Assembly: GCA_009746045.1 (NCBI GenBank)
Contig: RPFO01000213.1
Location: 1,484,578 to 1,548,577, forward strand
Origin: Mesostigma viride
Taxonomy: Eukaryota; Streptophyta; Mesostigmatophyceae; Mesostigmatales; Mesostigmataceae
Direction: 5' to 3'
Length of the DNA stretch: 64,000 bases
The notes beneath the pieces are model-generated. The model did not search any database. It worked only from the letters and a program-made list of their open reading frames with translations, and was not told where the DNA came from. A program made the position numbers and the translations under genes. Shown in pieces: positions 34,809-46,939 of this stretch; the first letter of the stretch is position 1, and each line of letters starts with the position of its first letter.

Positions 34809-35722
34809 CTGGTTATCGGAGGAAATGTGCTGGAGAGGTCAGCTAACTCTCGCGGAGAGGGTTAGGGAAGCCAATTAGGATACCAAGGCGGTGCTTGGTG
34901 TAGATAGAGGTTCCGGAATTCAACGATTGCTGACAGGTCGGCGGCCAGCCCGTAAAGGGATTCAACGACGACCTAGGCAGCAAGCGGCCAGTCCGGGATA
35001 CTCGGCGGGGCTAGCAATAGTCCTGTGGTGAGGTGCTGTCAACGAAAGCGTTCAGCTCTCCTGTTTTCAACGACACCAAGTGGCGGCCAGGGCTTGCCTT
35101 CAACGACACCGGGTGGCGGCCAGCTCAGGAGGGATGAACGTCATCGAAGATGGTACGTCCCCTAGTTTAGATTTATCCTTTTAGACGCTTGCCTTCTCTC
35201 CGGGACCGCACGCGTAGGGGGTTCATGTTCTACGTTGTACCCTCTATAGGTTGTGATTGTCGTTGGAGCCCATGGACGTCGCGGAGACGGACATTCGTTG
35301 TTTGACCTGTCGTGGGGGTGGATACCGTCTGGCTGTTGCCGACTGTGTTGACGGTGTTTACCTCCGTGTGTGCGTATAGCCCTTGCCGCGGAAAGCTCGG
35401 GCGTGTGCTGTGTTAGATTCCGTCTTCTTCCTCGTTGCGTTATGTGGTAACTGCACTGCACTTAGAGGTATTCCTGGGATTCCCCTTTTCCTTCTTGCAA
35501 GCTTCTGCTAGCCTATATGCATTACGTCCCTACAGGGCATGGGAGGAATACATTAAGGATAAGGGCTCTATTGACAGGTGGAAGGGGTTTGATAACATTA
35601 CAGATGCAGATAGGTTTGTTAGGGAGCACATGCCATTGCCTGAGGGGATGCACACCACTCGTGAATGCTCCAAGCCACCCATGATCAGCAGTCAGGGGGG
35701 GGGGACAGCAGTTACAGTTACC
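34809..35722 (+). other. Element B leader with repeated ttcaacga boxes
   Basis: No gene. Four boxes of the form ttcaacgac...gcggccag occur near 34,919, 34,961, 35,066 and 35,099. They could be packaging or dimerisation stem-loops between the primer site and gag, as inferred from position. Element C is inserted at the end of this stretch. Confidence 0.5.
34810..34825 (+). promoter_or_regulatory. Putative primer binding site of element B
   Basis: tggttatcggaggaa sits 1 bp after the LTR and resembles the initiator-methionine tRNA type sequence tggtatcagag, with an extra base. Assignment is tentative. Confidence 0.4.
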
Positions 35723-36208
35723 AGTTAGGAAATGAGAAATGAACGACGTGGTATATTGCTTGAGAACACGGTGTGCTGAGAGCAATGAATTGCTTGGTTC
35801 ATTAGAAAATAGGTTTACCCTTTATCAACGTTCCTCTCACTGGCTGCGCCGCCAGTGACCGTTGGGTGCAGACCGTTGGCCCGAGGCCGCACGATGACAG
35901 GTAGCAGTCTAGTCACTGCATCGTGTGATCACAGATCAATGCACGCTGCAGTACGGTCCCTATCTAGGATACTCTAGTACCGTCCAATGACAGGAGTCAC
36001 TACGTATACTGGGTACTGACATCTGTCACGTACCCCAGTACCCAAAGTACCTATCTAGGGAAACGTATGCGACTCGACTAGCATTCCTATCTGCATAGCC
36101 CACGTGGTATTTATATTCACATACCAACGTAGGTTTACAAGGCTTATTCATACGTTGTATTCACAATGCCTTTGAGACTTAGTCTACAGCAAAGCATGGA
36201 GACTAACT
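35723..36208 (-). repeat. 3' LTR of element C
   Basis: It is 486 bp with inverted ends AGTTAG/CTAACT and reads the same as the copy at 41,726-42,211. Confidence 0.9.
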
Positions 36209-36582
36209 CCAGTATTGTTTTATTATTTATTTCTAAATGCAGGTCTGCACCCCCAACATTGTTGTTATTGTTTTTAAGTTGATTAGGGGTACAAAAGAGA
36301 CATGGCTGGTTGAGCCAGGTTGGTTACAGCTGGCTGTTCTGGCCAGGTGTTATATTGCACATTAAATAAGGTGTACACAGCTGGCTGGTTTGGCCAGTTA
36401 TTGGAGCACACATTAAGTAAGTGGATACAAAGCTTGTGTCCTCAAGCTGCAAATGGATACAAATCTGACCTAGCCAGCACTCACACCCCACAACGAATGT
36501 GTTGAATTTTATGGCGCCCAGCAGCTATCGCTGTGGTAAGGGGGTGTGGTGGTTGTGTACTGTGCTATGGCCAGTCATTTAT

Positions 36583-39500
36583 TCAAACACTGACTCTGAT
36601 ATCATAGGGGTTCATGTTCTGAAAGAGGAGCTGGTACTGTTGGCCAGCAGCATCCCGCAGCTTCGTTAGAGCGTCTGCTGGGTTGTCCTCATCATCCACA
36701 TGAGTCCAGCTGGAAAAATAGGTGGCCTCCTGTTTGAGGATCACCCAATCCAAGTCAGTGTGGACAGCAGCAGAAACAGATTTCTTGGTTAGAAAACTGA
36801 TCACAGAAAAGCTGTCAGTGTAGAGATGTGAGATGACATTGCATGTGCTGCCTGCCTGGGTTTGTAGCCAGGTGAGCATGTGCTGCAGGGAACGAGCATG
36901 CAATGCAGCAGACACCACAGCACGACATTCAGCTGAGTTGCTGCTGCCAGGTTTTCTGCGGTGTAGCCTGCTGTACCAGGAAGTGAGGGACATGTAATCT
37001 GACCTGTTGGTGAGAAAAAACAGCCCTGATTCCCGTGCCCCCATCTGATTGATTGTTCTGCTCTCCATGGAGCTGTCCATGACACATTGGATGTGGATGT
37101 CTTCCATCAGATTCAGGCCATGGAGGATGAGGGGGGGACAGTCATTGACCAACTTCCTGATGTGACTGCATTTTATCTTGACTAGAACATCATGGGTGAC
37201 CCTGCTGATGACAGCTAAGGGAGCCCCACAGATGGCTGACCACCACCCCAGTTTGCCCTGAACAGTGGCACACATGTGTAAGGGGAGGTAGTTGTCCTGC
37301 AGCAGATCTAGACAATCTTGGATATATTCTGCAGGAGGGGAGAGAGAGCAGACCCACTGATCTGGCTGCCTATGCAGCTGCAACATGATGCCACAGAACT
37401 GGATGGGGGTTGTGCTCAATTCCACCTGTTTGCCAATCTCATATGATTCCTGGACCTGCTGAATAAAGGTTTCCACCTCAGCTCTAGGCCCACAAATGAG
37501 TTGGTCATCTCCATGCCACACAAAGAACAGCAGTCCAGAGGGGGTGGGTACAACAAAAAAGCATGGGTCCAGGTCATCATACGTGGCCTTGAGCTTTTTG
37601 AATACTTCCTCTGCTGAGTCTCTGAAAATTTTTGGGGCACTGACAAGCCCTTCCACCCCAATGTTGATGATAAGGTGGGGCTCATCAATGTAAGGTTTCC
37701 ACACAGCTGGGGTGTCTACCACGTACACCTTCCCTTTCCACACAGATTCAGCCTTTTCTGGGTCCCCCCTGAGGAAGGCCCTTTTAATATCAGTGGCTTT
37801 GCAGACATAGTCTTGGCCTGCATTGAGGTTGTGGAGGAATAGGGAGAGCATGATCCTGAGTGAGGTTTGTTGCAGCCCAGGTGTGTAGGTTTCCCCTTTT
37901 GGCAGTGTGGATGTCCCCTTTAATTCTGTGACACATGGTCTGGCATGGAAGATTGGGGAGCCCACTTTTTGTGGTTTTTGTTTGAGAACAAATTTTAATC
38001 TGAGCTTTTTGGCTCCCTCTGGCACGTCCCATGAAGGGGTGACAGGAGGTTTGTATTGAGGGTTTTTGGGGTTGGGCAGGACCCATTCCTGCCTGGCTTG
38101 GTGGACAATGGCCATCAGCCACTTGGTAAACCCTTTTTGTGTTTTGCATTCTTGTATGACGTGGGAGATTTGGTGGGGTGAGTGCATGGCTATGTCCCAC
38201 TTACCCAGCCCAAAGGCTGAGGGATGGAGGAACTGGCTGTGCACTAACTTGTCCAGATCAGGGATCTCCCCTGGTGCATACTGAGTGTTGACTGCCTTGA
38301 TGACAGCATCCATACCAGGGACAATACTGGAGAGAGGGATTTTAAAGTGGTCCAGAGGAACTGCACCCACCCCTGTGACACTGAGCTCATTAGCTGAGAT
38401 AAGCACCCCAGGATAGGATACAAAAGGTTCCCCCAACAAGGTGTTACCAGAGTACCCCTCCACCACCTGGAAGGGTGTCTGAATACCAAGTATAGGGAGC
38501 ATCACCTGTCCCACTACATCCAGTGAGCTTTGGCCTGAGAAATCCTGCACCCGTGCCCAAAATGAAGGTGCAATCTCAAGACCAGGGATGGCTTGTGCAC
38601 TGATCACACTGACCTGTGCCTGAGTGTCTATTGCCAGGGTCCAGGGGTCCTGACTAGTGCACACAGCTGAGACTTTTGCCAACCCTTCGGCCACAGCAGC
38701 TTGTTGCTTATGTGACCTGTGTAATGCTTGCAAGGCGACTGCCAATCTTGACCTCAGAGCGGGAGGGTTGGCAGACAATTTGGTGCCTTGGGGCTGAGCT
38801 AATGCTTCCAACCCAGCTACCTCGTGCCTGGTTAAGCAATCCCCAGGTTGTGAAGTGGGCCTGGCTTCACTGAGGGTGGAAGGGTTCACAGAGGGTGCTG
38901 TGGTGCTGTCAACAGCAGTAATTGGTGGCTCAGGGCTACTGCTGGGCATGCTGGAGTTGCCAGATAGAAGTAGTGAGTCCATGCTTAAAGACTCTTCCCC
39001 AGGCACGTCTGCCATGGGAGAATAATACTTCTTAATTCTATGACAGCTCACCCTGTGACGCTTCCCATTGATATTGTGCTTGACCTCCACGGTCTTGCTG
39101 TTTTTGGTAAATCCACGGATGGTAACTGGACCTAGCCAAGTTCCAACCTTACCAAAGCTGTTTTCCTTGTAATAGAGAACTTGATCACCTTTTTGGAATA
39201 CTGGCCTGGGATGGGTTTTATCTTTTTCTGCCAGTTTTGCTGAGGTTTGTGCACGTGCAGTGTTGTACAGTGCTATCACCTCTGGGGGATATACACCTGC
39301 CTGCAGGCCTGCTGGGATTACTTCACCCCACTTGGCATGCAAGACAGGTCTCATGTTTAGGGTTGTGCACATTTCATGACACCAGAGTGCCCTGTCACAA
39401 TAGACCCCTGAAGTAGCATCCTTGGAAGGATTTTTGGCTAGTAGGGTTTTGACAGATCTGATGGTTCTTTCAATGACCCCCTGACCCTCATGATCTTCCA

Positions 39501-40200
39501 GCCCAGCAATCTCTATTGCTTCACACCCTTCCAGGTCAGTCAGACAAGAAAATTGTTGATCAAGCAAAATTCTGTCAACTGGGTAGAATCTGGGTAAAGC
39601 AATCATGAGTGCAACACGTAGCTGCCCTGCAGACATGCCAGGTAGGGGTTCCATTACTGTGAACCTGGACCATGAATCTTTTAGGATCAGGTAGGGTTGG
39701 ACATCTTTGTTGATGTGCATCACATCCCCCACTATCATGCCTCTAGTGGTGGAAGGAGTTGCAGTATGCCATTTTTTAGGTTTGGGGCTGTTAAACTGAC
39801 ATTCTTGACAGTGTTGTCTAGCCAGTTTTACTGCATTCCTGAGTGGTTTTCCCATGCTACTACCCCCCAGCCGTCTGGCCAGTTCCTCAGCCACTGTTTC
39901 ATGACCCATGGCTAGGCAGCAGCTGGTGAGCAAGCTCCTTGATATCAATGGAGTTGTCAACAGTGGGGTTAGTGCTTTTATGTAAGGTTCCAGTACAGGG
40001 TGTTGGGAGGACAGTAAGGTTGCTGCCTCAAAATCAATTATGCCCTGGCTGCCATCCCCAATGGTAATGAGATCATCATCCTCAGAGTAAGCAAGGTGAG
40101 AGAACTCACATTGATTTGGGTAGCGAGGCCTGTTGCAACGGCTGCCTGGAGCTGGCCAGGTTGTGCCTCGTGTAGTGGCAGCCTGGGCAGAGATCCACAT
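36583..40200 (-). CDS. Pol polyprotein of element C (INT-PR-RT-RNase H order)
   Basis: From the N-terminus: an integrase zinc domain (GHETVAEEL, then HCQECQ) at about residues 100-150; integrase catalytic Asp, Asp and Glu (GDVMHINK; DRILLDQQF; GQGVIERTIRSVK) at 150-270; a GPV-type C-terminal module (GTWLGPVTIRGF) near 355; an aspartic protease-like stretch (WTLAIDTQAQVSVIS, with later LGEPF) at 520-600; copia-type RT (TDIKRAFLRGDPE; FFVWHGDDQLICGP) at 800-930; and RNase H (NSAECRAVVSAAL; DNPADALTK) at the end. Copia elements normally have protease before integrase, so this order is unusual. The frame looks whole. Confidence 0.8.
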   Translation of the reverse strand: MWISAQAATTRGTTWPAPGSRCNRPRYPNQCEFSHLAYSEDDDLITIGDGSQGIIDFEAATLLSSQHPVLEPYIKALTPLLTTPLISRSLLTSCCLAMGHETVAEELARRLGGSSMGKPLRNAVKLARQHCQECQFNSPKPKKWHTATPSTTRGMIVGDVMHINKDVQPYLILKDSWSRFTVMEPLPGMSAGQLRVALMIALPRFYPVDRILLDQQFSCLTDLEGCEAIEIAGLEDHEGQGVIERTIRSVKTLLAKNPSKDATSGVYCDRALWCHEMCTTLNMRPVLHAKWGEVIPAGLQAGVYPPEVIALYNTARAQTSAKLAEKDKTHPRPVFQKGDQVLYYKENSFGKVGTWLGPVTIRGFTKNSKTVEVKHNINGKRHRVSCHRIKKYYSPMADVPGEESLSMDSLLLSGNSSMPSSSPEPPITAVDSTTAPSVNPSTLSEARPTSQPGDCLTRHEVAGLEALAQPQGTKLSANPPALRSRLAVALQALHRSHKQQAAVAEGLAKVSAVCTSQDPWTLAIDTQAQVSVISAQAIPGLEIAPSFWARVQDFSGQSSLDVVGQVMLPILGIQTPFQVVEGYSGNTLLGEPFVSYPGVLISANELSVTGVGAVPLDHFKIPLSSIVPGMDAVIKAVNTQYAPGEIPDLDKLVHSQFLHPSAFGLGKWDIAMHSPHQISHVIQECKTQKGFTKWLMAIVHQARQEWVLPNPKNPQYKPPVTPSWDVPEGAKKLRLKFVLKQKPQKVGSPIFHARPCVTELKGTSTLPKGETYTPGLQQTSLRIMLSLFLHNLNAGQDYVCKATDIKRAFLRGDPEKAESVWKGKVYVVDTPAVWKPYIDEPHLIINIGVEGLVSAPKIFRDSAEEVFKKLKATYDDLDPCFFVVPTPSGLLFFVWHGDDQLICGPRAEVETFIQQVQESYEIGKQVELSTTPIQFCGIMLQLHRQPDQWVCSLSPPAEYIQDCLDLLQDNYLPLHMCATVQGKLGWWSAICGAPLAVISRVTHDVLVKIKCSHIRKLVNDCPPLILHGLNLMEDIHIQCVMDSSMESRTINQMGARESGLFFLTNRSDYMSLTSWYSRLHRRKPGSSNSAECRAVVSAALHARSLQHMLTWLQTQAGSTCNVISHLYTDSFSVISFLTKKSVSAAVHTDLDWVILKQEATYFSSWTHVDDEDNPADALTKLRDAAGQQYQLLFQNMNPYDIRVSV

Positions 40201-40290
40201 TGTTGACCAGTGTAGGGTTGTGGTTGCACTGGTTGCGGCTGTGCCCCGTCTGGAAGCACCTCAGGCACCTGACCCTTCCAGGGTTGCCAG
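40140..40290 (-). CDS. Gag-type zinc knuckle region of element C
   Basis: On the minus strand CLRCFQTGHSRNQC (C-x2-C-x4-H-x4-C) is the retroviral-type knuckle; it is followed by CPGCHYTRH. It is in another frame than pol and overlaps its start. The gag N-terminus was not recognised in the A/C-rich and poly-purine sequence up to 41,725. Confidence 0.6.
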
Positions 40291-40297
40291 GTTGCCT

Positions 40298-40434
<137 letters not shown>

Positions 40435-41725
40435 CCTGTTGGGGCCGGTTGTTGTTGTTGTTATTGCCCTGTGAGGGCCTGTTGTTGGTATTGTTATTGT
40501 TAATTAATTAATCGCAGCTTTTCTTGTTTGTTCATTGTATTGATTGAGAGGACAGTATCTTTGCTGCCTCAAAACCCACCATGGTTTGGTAACAGTTTCG
40601 TTTGTTTGCTTGCAGTGAGAGGACAGCATCTGTGCTGCCTCAACACCAACCATGGTTTGGTAACAGTTTCGTTTGTTTGTTTGTTTTCTGTTAGTGTTTC
40701 TTGTTATTGCCTCCCGGTGCTGCTTGAGCGTTAGCACCAGCCATGTCTTTACCCGCAAGTACATGCGTTTGGTAATGGCTTCTGCCACTACTGCATGCGT
40801 TATTGATTATGTGCGGCGGCTGGGCAAGCTCCATGTCTAGGGAGTTGACAGCAGTGGGTTTGATTAAGGGCCCTCAGCCCTGACATAGAGAGGATCAACA
40901 GTCTCCCTAGAGGGTAGAGGCTGTGCTGCCAAGAAAGCAACAATACCCTTACACTCATCCCAAATAAAATGGGGAGATCTGCGTTCAAAAGACATGACAT
41001 TCATTCAGATAAGTCACGTTGGGGGTGGACGGAGATACTTGTCTCGTTTGCATATGCCGTCCAGCCCAGGCCGCCCACCGCCGGCGATGGGGATAGGCCA
41101 GGAGTGCTTTTATCACATAACAGCTGGAGCGTTTCTATGCTCCTCATGCTGCAGCGATAGCTTTCTGTTTGGTTATGATATGGTGAAAAGATAGCCACCG
41201 CTCTTGAGCATTATATCAGAGCATGCATGAGGAAAGAAAGCAACGGACTTGCTTACGCTGGAAGCCCCAGGGGCCGGCGCGGGGCCGGTGCCTCCTGGGG
41301 GGTTGTTTTCCTGCCGCATTGCCGCCGCCATGGCTGCTCCAGCAGTGGGTGCTGCTGTCGCAGCCGCCGGGGAAGAGGGTTGGTCGGTGCCCCGTAGGGG
41401 AACCGGCTCCGCCACCGGCTGGCGCACAGGGGAGGGGGGTTGTTCGGACTGCCTCGCGGCAGCCGGACCCTCCACCTGGCTGGTATTGTCATGGTTGTTC
41501 TTTTGTTTTCTTTTTCTTTGTCTTCTTTTTGTTTTGTTGTTATTGCATGCAGGCGCACCGACATCAGCCGGTGCCCTGTTGTCTGGCGGACGACGCTGAT
41601 CATCATCGTCGTCCCCAAGATATAGTTTCTTTTTTTCTTTTTTTTCTTTTCTTTTTTTTTTTTTTCCAGTGCCGGTTTGAACCGTTGTTGAGTTTGATGT
41701 TGCTGAAGAGCGTTTATAAAATTCA

Positions 41726-42211
41726 AGTTAGGAAATGAGAAATGAACGACGTGGTATATTGCTTGAGAACACGGTGTGCTGAGAGCAATGAATTGCTTGG
41801 TTCATTAGAAAATAGGTTTACCCTTTATCAACGTTCCTCTCACTGGCTGCGCCGCCAGTGACCGTTGGGTGCAGACCGTTGGCCCGAGGCCGCACGATGA
41901 CAGGTAGCAGTCTAGTCACTGCATCGTGTGATCACAGATCAATGCACGCTGCAGTACGGTCCCTATCTAGGATACTCTAGTACCGTCCAATGACAGGAGT
42001 CACTACGTATACTGGGTACTGACATCTGTCACGTACCCCAGTACCCAAAGTACCTATCTAGGGAAACGTATGCGACTCGACTAGCATTCCTATCTGCATA
42101 GCCCACGTGGTATTTATATTCACATACCAACGTAGGTTTACAAGGCTTATTCATACGTTGTATTCACAATGCCTTTGAGACTTAGTCTACAGCAAAGCAT
42201 GGAGACTAACT
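41726..42211 (-). repeat. 5' LTR of element C
   Basis: It is the second copy of the 486-bp LTR, next to the target duplication TTACC at 42,212. Confidence 0.9.
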
Positions 42212-42385
42212 TTACCTTCTCTCAGTTGACCATTGGCCCTAGCAGACAATAGAGGGGATTATTACTAGGGAATAGTACTAGGTCCTACATATATAAGATC
42301 TATAGCACGTGGTTGCCCCCTCTCCCTCTCTCTCTTTCTTTCTGGGGAGGTGTTGCCTGCTGTGTAAGGTATCGGTACGAGCACC

Positions 42386-42698
42386 ATGCCACGAAAACGG
42401 AGAGAACCTGTCAACAGCGAGATAGAACAGGTAGACAACCACGAGCAAGGTATAGAGGTGGTAGAGGTACCACCGCACGTCCAAGTAGGGACAGGTACAG
42501 GTGAGGTTATGGAGAGACCTGCGGAAGGCTCCCCACGATCCAGAGACCAGGGCTGCAGAGATTCATCAGATGATGACAGTCCAGACTCCAGGTTGGAAGA
42601 AGGGGCCGGGGACGGGCGCAGCCAGGAGATGCTCCAGGGGGGTTTCCAGCAGCAGCAGCAGCAGCGGCGGCAGCAGCAGCAGCAGCAGCAGCAGCAGC

Positions 42699-42797
<99 letters not shown>

Positions 42798-42798
42798 C

Positions 42799-42833
<35 letters not shown>

Positions 42834-44452
42834 CGCAGCAGCAGCAGCAACGACCACAGTGGCCGCCGCGGTATCCTGAGCAGACAGGGCACGAGAATGA
42901 AAACACGCAGTACTACCGTTATCATGCTCAGCCAGCCACGGAGCGACCATCGCAGCCCTGGGCTGGGCGCGGCCGCTCCATGGGACCTCCGCCGGCCACA
43001 ACACACCGGGGCAGACGCAGAGTGTCCTTCGGCAGTACTTCCCTGTTACCCACAGCGCTATGGAATTCGGATGAGGATGGGGAGATTCCAGGGGCAGATG
43101 GCGAGTTCGACGATCTGGAGGGGACTGGCGAGGTTGACGAGGAACCAGTTACGCAGGGCCCACCTGTTGGTACTCATAGACCCCGGGCCAGGCCAGGGGA
43201 TGACAGAAGCAGTGTCACTGCCCGAGGCGAGGAGACTCATTCGCCCGTCCAGCGTCCGGTACCTCAACCGCAGCGTCCACGGGTGTTTGACAGCAGCGTG
43301 GTCCCATCGTCTGCGCCTGTCGGCAACCTTAATTTCAGCAGGGTGGCCTTGGATGATCCGGGGTACGAACACCCCTCATCCGTACAGGTGCGGCGGACTC
43401 ATGGTACGCCGCCCAGATCCGGCTCTCTCCCCCGGTCGCAGCCCCCCACCTTCGGCGATATCCCCCACGTAGACGTCGGTGGGCCCATCACCGCCGCGGT
43501 AAAGGCCCCACCGATGCCCAATTTCAAGAATGTACCCAAGCTGCACGCGGACATGAAACCGCGCGAGGTAGAGGAATGGGGACGCATGTGGCGACGGCAG
43601 TATACCCTCTGGCACAATCATCACAACTGGCAGCTGGCCACCAGCGATCTGATTGGGCTAGTGATTAACTCCTGTATGGACCCCTCGGTGATAAGCATCT
43701 TGAACTGTGAGAGCATCGCGTCCCAGTCATACCCGCAAACCTTGGCGGAACTGATGGACCGAGTGCGTCGCAAGCTGGTGCCCCCAGATGCTACACTCCA
43801 CGAGCGGATCGCCTTCGGCAAGCTGCGCCAGGGGACCACCCCATATCGCGAGTTTCTGTCCAAGTTTGAGTCCAGCGCCGCCTATCTGACCGACATGACC
43901 TGGTATGAGTACAAGATCAGGTTCATCGAGGCACTCTGTCCCGAGCTGCAGGACGAGGTATTCAAGCACTACGCTGAGGTCCCTTGGGAGGAGTGGGACA
44001 TCTTGAATACCCAGAGGTATCTTCTGCAGGTGGCCGACGTCGTGGCTCGCGGGCGCGCACCATCGGTGCGTCGTTTCTTCCGATCACGTCCCCCGCACGA
44101 CGGCGAGGGGAACGAGGACTCCCCCGATGACCTGGAGGACGGGAACGCTGACCATGGCCTCAACGCCATCGACGCGAGTAAAGCCCGTTGCTTCATGTGC
44201 TTTGAGGTGGGTCACCTCAGGCGCGACTGCCCCAAACTCCGTAGCAGGCACGCTGGACGTGGCACGGGGGAGACCGAGCCCAGGTTTTCAGGCCCGGCGT
44301 TCGGCAGTCGCCCGGACTCCTCCGGCCCAAGGGACAAGCCCCGCAACGCGGACGAGCGGGCGCCAGCAGGCCCGGCAGTTCACGACTCAGCACCAGCAGC
44401 CGCGGCCGCCAGCGATGAGTTCTACCAAGGGCGTGCTGCGCGCGGTCAATGA
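42386..44452 (+). CDS. Gag polyprotein of element B
   Basis: A 688-residue open frame. After an acidic N-terminus comes a poly-Gln tract coded by (CAG)n (about residues 88-160), then a Pro/Ser-rich linker. A capsid-like helical region follows, with ADMKPREVEEWGRMWRRQYT, IAFGKLRQGTTPYREFLSKF and YLTDMTWYEYKIRFIEAL, the Ty3/gypsy gag pattern (F...L.QG..T...Y...F). A knuckle CFMCFEVGHLRRDC near residue 610 completes the set. The product would form the virus-like particle and bind RNA. It looks whole. Confidence 0.8.
42646..42850. repeat. (CAG)n tract in gag of element B
   Basis: Long runs of cag with a few caa/cgg interruptions encode poly-Gln. Length is likely polymorphic. Confidence 0.9.
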
Positions 44453-44716
44453 GATCGAGGCTCACGACTAGCCTCCGGACAGCGTGCGACCTTTGAGTCA
44501 CCAGCAGTGGCCGGTTACGAGTTTGCCGCTGGGAAGTATACTATAATATATATTATATATAGTATATTTAACTAATAATTATATTTTTATAATATGTTCA
44601 TTCCGGTGCGCTTTTCCAGTCCTAGTGGCTGGCCACCTTAGCCATTCTGAGAATGCCCACCTGTGTAGGGCAAGGGGGGGGTGTCTGTTTTGCCCCACAT
44701 CTGTACCAAATACCAA

Positions 44717-44836
44717 GGGTGCATTGGTCCTGCACAGTAGCAGGTCACCCTGTTATCATGATGTCAGTAGTACGAAGGGTGCATTGGTCCTGCACAGTAG
44801 CAGGTCACCCTGTTATCATGCTATCAGCAGTAAGGG
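44717..44836. repeat. 60-bp tandem duplication after gag
   Basis: Two copies of a unit containing gggtgcattggtcctgcaca, period 60 bp, differ at a few positions. Next to it cgttggcggtaatggga occurs twice (44,874 and 44,937). Confidence 0.85.
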
Positions 44837-45006
44837 GGGTGTTTGGAATCATACACTGACCCCATGCATAGACGCCGTTGGCGGTAATGGGAAATTACTA
44901 TTAGGCGTCTAGCACTAGTGGTTTTATATAGGGTACCGTTGGCGGTAATGGGATATTTTATATATGAGAATGTAATAATATATTCAGACACGGCCAACCA
45001 ACCGTC

Positions 45007-45387
45007 ATGGATGTCAAGTTTTTGGTCGACACAGGCGCTTCCACGTCCTTCATCAACGCGGCACTGGTGCGCCGGCTGGGCCTGACGCCCAGCCCCCACA
45101 CCGGACGGCCGTGCATCTGACCCACTCGGATGGTCGCCAACACCAATCGCCCGGTCTGGCAGATATCAAAGGTGTGCTGCAAGGCACCCCGTTCGACCTG
45201 GCTGCGACCATCGCACCGCTGGGCGCAGCGGACATCATCATTGGGCTCGACTTTGGACGCGCTGGATGTGGACATTCGCGTGCGCCGGCGAGTAGTTTGG
45301 TTTCCCGATGGTTCCTTTTGGTGCCCTGACGGCGAGTATAGGGCATATCGCATTACACACGAGCGCCCGGCGGTCCAGCATCCTTGA
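45007..45387 (+). pseudogene. Protease-like trace of element B (broken)
   Basis: The sequence VKFLVDTGASTSFINAALVR is a retropepsin-type active-site block, and later PFDLAATIAPLGAADIIIGL resembles its flap-to-ILG region. The trace is not one open frame; about one or two breaks are estimated. No RT, RNase H or integrase follows to the right LTR. Confidence 0.6.
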
Positions 45388-45644
45388 CTCCTTGGCAGTA
45401 ATTGGACGATCGCGTGGACGCGTCGTCCCCGGGGGAAGGGGAGGGGTCGCAGAGCGTATGAAACCAGATGGCTACTAATAATACCATATACTTCTTTACT
45501 ATACCTACCTTTTATATACTAAGTACTTGTACTGGTCCACTACACTTCCTTATGATACCATACTCTTCTTAACTATATCTAGCTCCTGTATGATCGGCAC
45601 GGTTCGGCGTTGGATCGAGCCGGCCATCTATGTAGGAATCCACC

Positions 45645-45750
45645 GCGCAGCCGCGCGTGGATCCGACGACCCTTCTACTGCCATGCCAGGGATCGATGCG
45701 CAGCCGCGCGTGGATCCGACGACCCTTCTACTGCCATGCCAGGGATCGAT
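45645..45750. repeat. 53-bp tandem duplication
   Basis: The unit contains ccgcgcgtggatccgacgac and gccatgccagggatcgatgc and is present twice in a row. Confidence 0.8.
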
Positions 45751-46939
45751 GCGCCAGCGTGCGGATATTATATATTTTCGATATTCTCTATTTTCTATAT
45801 AATATATTTTCTCCATGATATATTCTCTATGGGATAATCTGCAGTGGTGGCGGGATTGAACGGGCCGTCCCGAAGAGGACCACGTCAGGCACTCAGCACC
45901 GCATGTGCACATGGTCCTGGCCTTTTTGGACATGGGCTCACCGGATGCTTGATGATTCTACTACTAAGGCGTCCGTACCGAGGCATCTCCGCGCGGGATG
46001 CCGGATTCGGCAGCGAGTGCCAGCGACCCCAGACTACGGCCTGACTGCACGTCGCGTCCCGCGTGACCAACGGACGCGGAGTCCCATGGCACGCGGCCAA
46101 GTATTATTATAGGGAGTCTTCCGGCTGGCGGCTATGAGTCACGGCTCCCTGACTTCCTGGCGCATGAGGGACGCGCCTCGCTTCTCGTGCACCCGTACGT
46201 GATTAATTTCACCATTGCGACACGGTGCATGGAGACGGCACGGTGCGTGGAGGCTGTTGCAACCCCGATGCGACTGGGCGATCAGGCAGGGCGGAGCCTG
46301 TACTGAATCGTGGTCGGCCGGCAAACAGATGTACAGCACCTTGTTGAATTGTCGGTAGCCAACCAATTGGCTACCCCGGCATTGAGTCGACGCCTAGCTG
46401 GGTCAGGGCACTCCTGGGCTCGAGTAACCGTGCATGCGGGGCGCGCCCGCGTCCGCCGCGACCGTCGGGAGTAAGGGCCCCCGGGGCTGCAAGCATATGC
46501 GGGCACGGTGCAGTTGCATGGCGACAGCACGTACTGCCGGCAGTAGTGGTGGATGACCCAGCCGGTCGTGGTTGCACTGGTTGCGCTGGTGCCGGTCGTG
46601 GTTGCATCAGAAGCAGGTGGCGGTGTCCGGTCATTGTCTCACCGCCTCAACAGTGCGCGTGCATGGTGCCGATGCCACATGATGTGGCATCGTCGCCCCG
46701 CAGACTGCCGGTGTCCGAGTAACACCCGGTATCACTGCATTGGGCCGGTACGTCCGCTCTGAGCGGACCCGGCGCTGACGCGCGCTGAGCCATGGCAGAG
46801 CACTGAGGTACATGGGACGTGCGGGATCGGGCCGTCGAGGGCGAGTCACGGGGACTGTAGTAACGGCGACCCGGCCGAGACTGAGAGGCAGGCAGGATCG
46901 ATCGAGCTGCTGGAGTCTGAGCACCTAGTCACTGCCCGC
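45751..46939. other. Element B interior without recognised gene
   Basis: Frames are short and show no RT, integrase or RNase H motif. It ends at the insertion site of element D. Confidence 0.5.

Noticed and set aside
45391-46939. RT or integrase for element B
   Set aside because: No YxDD, GPF or D,D-35-E-type motif was seen in any frame here or in 50,994-52,893.
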